Part shown: positions 62,413 through 64,000 of the stretch, piece by piece | Layout: each line of letters starts with the position of its first letter | How positions within the stretch are numbered: position 1 is the first letter of the stretch | DNA from: Bacteroides graminisolvens DSM 19988 = JCM 15093 | GTDB lineage: Bacteria; Bacteroidota; Bacteroidia; Bacteroidales; Bacteroidaceae | Direction: 5' to 3' | DNA length: 64,000 bases | Assembly (NCBI RefSeq): GCF_000428125.1 | Contig: NZ_KE386627.1 | Coordinates: 124,001-188,000, forward strand | Notes under the pieces: generated by a model | What the model saw: only the letters and a program-made list of their open reading frames with translations | What the model was told of the DNA's origin: nothing | The model's database searches: none | Position numbers and translations under genes: made by a program

Positions 62413-63432
62413 TTAATGGAGTATTTTAAAAACCAGCTCTTTTAAAATTTGGCTGTCGGATAAGGAGGCATTATCTACACCTTTCACTTTTGCATCAGCT
62501 TGCCTTATTTCAGAAATTATTTGCATTGTTTTTACACCGGAATATTTTTTCATTGCCAACATATAGTCTTTAGCTTGCCATGGAGTTCTTAACCCTAACA
62601 TGCTGGCAATCCCTTGATCCGACTTATCGGGTGCATAGTAAGCCAGCATCAAATTAGAGAAAAAGCTAAATAGAAGTGGCAAAGTCATTTGAATAGGATT
62701 CGACTTGGGATTCTCTTCAAAATACTTGATGATACGATTTGCTTTTAATACGTCTTTATTAATCAGTGCATTTCGCAGTTCAAAGTTATTATAGTCTTTA
62801 CTTATTCCAATGTTTTTCTCAACTTGTTCGGGTGTCACCCTAGTTTGTCCAGTAGGTAAAGTGATGATAAGTTTTTCCAGTTCACCTGTGAGTCGGCACA
62901 AATCATTGCCAATAAATTCAGTGAGCATCTCTCCTGCTTTTTGTTCTATGTCCACTCCTTTACGTTTCAGATAAGAAGCGATAAAAGCAGGAAGGTTGGC
63001 TTCTTTTATTTTTTTTGATTCAAACAATACGCCGCTCTTCTCAATTTCGGCGGCAAGTTTTTTTCTGCGATCAAGTACGCCATGTTTATGGCAAATAACC
63101 AAAATAGTAGAAGTTAGCGGTTTTTGTAAATAAAAAGCTAACTCCTCTATATTTTTAATATTTTGCGCCTCTTTTACAATGACTACTTGGTATTCTGACA
63201 TCATTGGATATCTTTTGGCAGCATTTATTACCGTGGCGATATCCACATCGGAACCGTAAACAACAGTTAAGTTGAATTCCTTTTCAATATCAGTAAGAAC
63301 ATTATCGGTTATGTAGTCGGCAATAATATCAATATAATATGGCTCTTCACCCATTAAATAATAAACGGGATAGAATTGTTTTTTTTTCAGTTCACTTAAA
63401 ATATCGTCGCAAGTCAATTCCTTTTTAGCCAT
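62413..63432 (-). CDS. holA: DNA polymerase III subunit delta
   Basis: A 339-residue clamp-loader subunit with the HolA pattern: FYPVYYLMGEEPYYIDIIADYI at the N-terminus, VVIVKEAQNIKNIEEL, TILVICHKHGVLDRRKKL in the degenerate AAA domain, and the C-terminal collar domain LINKDVLKANRIIKYFEENPKSNPIQMTLPLLFSFFSNLMLAYY. It opens the sliding clamp ring during replication. It begins 11 bases after the amn stop on the same strand, so the two are probably cotranscribed. Confidence 0.93.
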   Translation of the reverse strand: MAKKELTCDDILSELKKKQFYPVYYLMGEEPYYIDIIADYITDNVLTDIEKEFNLTVVYGSDVDIATVINAAKRYPMMSEYQVVIVKEAQNIKNIEELAFYLQKPLTSTILVICHKHGVLDRRKKLAAEIEKSGVLFESKKIKEANLPAFIASYLKRKGVDIEQKAGEMLTEFIGNDLCRLTGELEKLIITLPTGQTRVTPEQVEKNIGISKDYNNFELRNALINKDVLKANRIIKYFEENPKSNPIQMTLPLLFSFFSNLMLAYYAPDKSDQGIASMLGLRTPWQAKDYMLAMKKYSGVKTMQIISEIRQADAKVKGVDNASLSDSQILKELVFKILH

Positions 63433-63443
63433 ATTAATTTCTG

Positions 63444-64000
63444 TTACCAGTCAAATTTGAGGTGTTTTACCGTTTTCTTTTCTTCAATAATCATTTTAAG
63501 AGATGCAATACCGATTTGCACGTGTTCTTCAACAAAATTTTGAGTTACGATGGTATCACTTCTGTCAGTCTTTACCCCTTCAGGAATCATGGGCTGGTCA
63601 GAAACAAGCAACAATGCGCCAGTGGGTATGTGATTAGCGAATCCCACACTGAAAAGAGTTGCAGTTTCCATATCAACAGCCATGGCACGAGTCTTTTTAA
63701 GATAATCTTTAAAAGTTTCGTCGTGTTCCCAAATACGTCGGTTGGTTGTATAAACTGTACCGGTCCAGTAATCGCGTGCATAGTCACGTATCGCTGATGA
63801 CACAGCTCTTTGAAGCATAAATGCCGGTAGCGAAGGGACTTCGGGTGGAAAATAATCGTTTGATGTACCCTCACCCCTTATGGCAGCTATAGGTAGAATC
63901 AAATCGCCAATCTTATTTTTTTTATCAATACCTCCACATTTACCCAGGAATAAACATGCTTTTGGGTGAATGGCACCTAGTAAGTCCATGATTATTGCAG
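63444..64000 (-). CDS. amn: AMP nucleosidase, C-terminal part (cut by window edge)
   Basis: At least 185 residues are visible and the frame is open at the right edge, so the N-terminus lies outside. The segments LFLGKCGGID, DLILPIAAIRGEGTSNDYFPPEVPSLPAFMLQRAV, AVDMETATLFSVGFANHIPTGALLLVSDQPMIPEGVKT match the short AMP nucleosidase of Bacteroidota, a purine phosphorylase-fold enzyme that splits AMP into adenine and ribose 5-phosphate. The Met at 63987-63989 is internal, not the start. Confidence 0.88.
   Translation of the reverse strand, partial: AIIMDLLGAIHPKACLFLGKCGGIDKKNKIGDLILPIAAIRGEGTSNDYFPPEVPSLPAFMLQRAVSSAIRDYARDYWTGTVYTTNRRIWEHDETFKDYLKKTRAMAVDMETATLFSVGFANHIPTGALLLVSDQPMIPEGVKTDRSDTIVTQNFVEEHVQIGIASLKMIIEEKKTVKHLKFDW

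Noticed and set aside
62365..62445. A 26-codon open frame overlapping the end of holA
   Set aside because: Short, without leader signals, and largely antisense to holA; no support as a gene.

Overview
The window looks like chromosomal core DNA from a member of the order Bacteroidales, most likely Bacteroidaceae. Three things suggest this. The complete moxR-DUF58-batABCDE aerotolerance operon is present. Several Bacteroidota-type families occur: a TamL lipoprotein, a TamB-tsaD divergent pair, DUF4296, DUF4295, a single-RRM protein and an IleRS of the GXHH type. Most first genes also carry the Bacteroidota promoter pattern (TTTG, about 19 bases, TAnnTTTG), and Shine-Dalgarno sequences are nearly absent. 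I see no phage, transposon, integrase or CRISPR array. No species is claimed.

Layout. 1-1.7 kb: the end of xylA and a xylose symporter. 1.7-5.7 kb: a secreted phosphodiesterase, a 2-Cys peroxiredoxin, an RRM protein and an Fsr-type exporter. 5.9-11.8 kb: the run ileS-dksA-like-lspA-DUF4296 lipoprotein-unknown. 11.8-18.1 kb: an rRNA/tRNA methyltransferase, tamL, a DUF3332 lipoprotein, DoxX, a FemAB-like protein, periplasmic glutathione peroxidase and tRNA-Pro. 18.5-27 kb: a fused trehalose-phosphate synthase/phosphatase converging on a tamB-GH15 pair. 27-33.3 kb: tsaD, a CinA-type amidase, rpmB-rpmG-DUF4295, and ftsY-rimO-HU-(HU/TM/LysM). 33.4-41.8 kb: the bat operon. 42-47.5 kb: a small DNA-binding-like protein, a universal stress protein, a TPR protein and gyrA. 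47.8-55 kb: clpC, htpG and a patatin with an outer-membrane-like C-terminus. 55-64 kb: two tandem tRNA-Arg genes, dapA, ligA, trmD, pyrD-pyrK, an XRE regulator, an 0.8-kb AT-rich gap, holA and the end of amn.

The genes group into envelope biogenesis (tamL, tamB, lspA, DUF4296, patatin, bat), oxygen and stress handling (peroxiredoxin, Gpx, bat, clpC, htpG, Usp), translation (ileS, rpmB, rpmG, DUF4295, rimO, trmD, tsaD, tRNAs) and DNA maintenance (gyrA, ligA, holA, HU).

The most unusual points are in four places. First, a membrane-spanning protein joins a cytoplasmic HU fold to a periplasmic LysM domain. A 40-base block inside its linker (32954-32993) is built from two pieces of the neighbouring HU gene, joined exactly like a head-to-tail duplication junction. 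Second, a perfect 72-base palindrome separates the usp and TPR genes (43625-43696). Third, tamB is translationally coupled to a GH15 gene. Fourth, the IleRS carries a GXHH signature instead of HXGH. GC content falls visibly from the first 11 kb to the rest.
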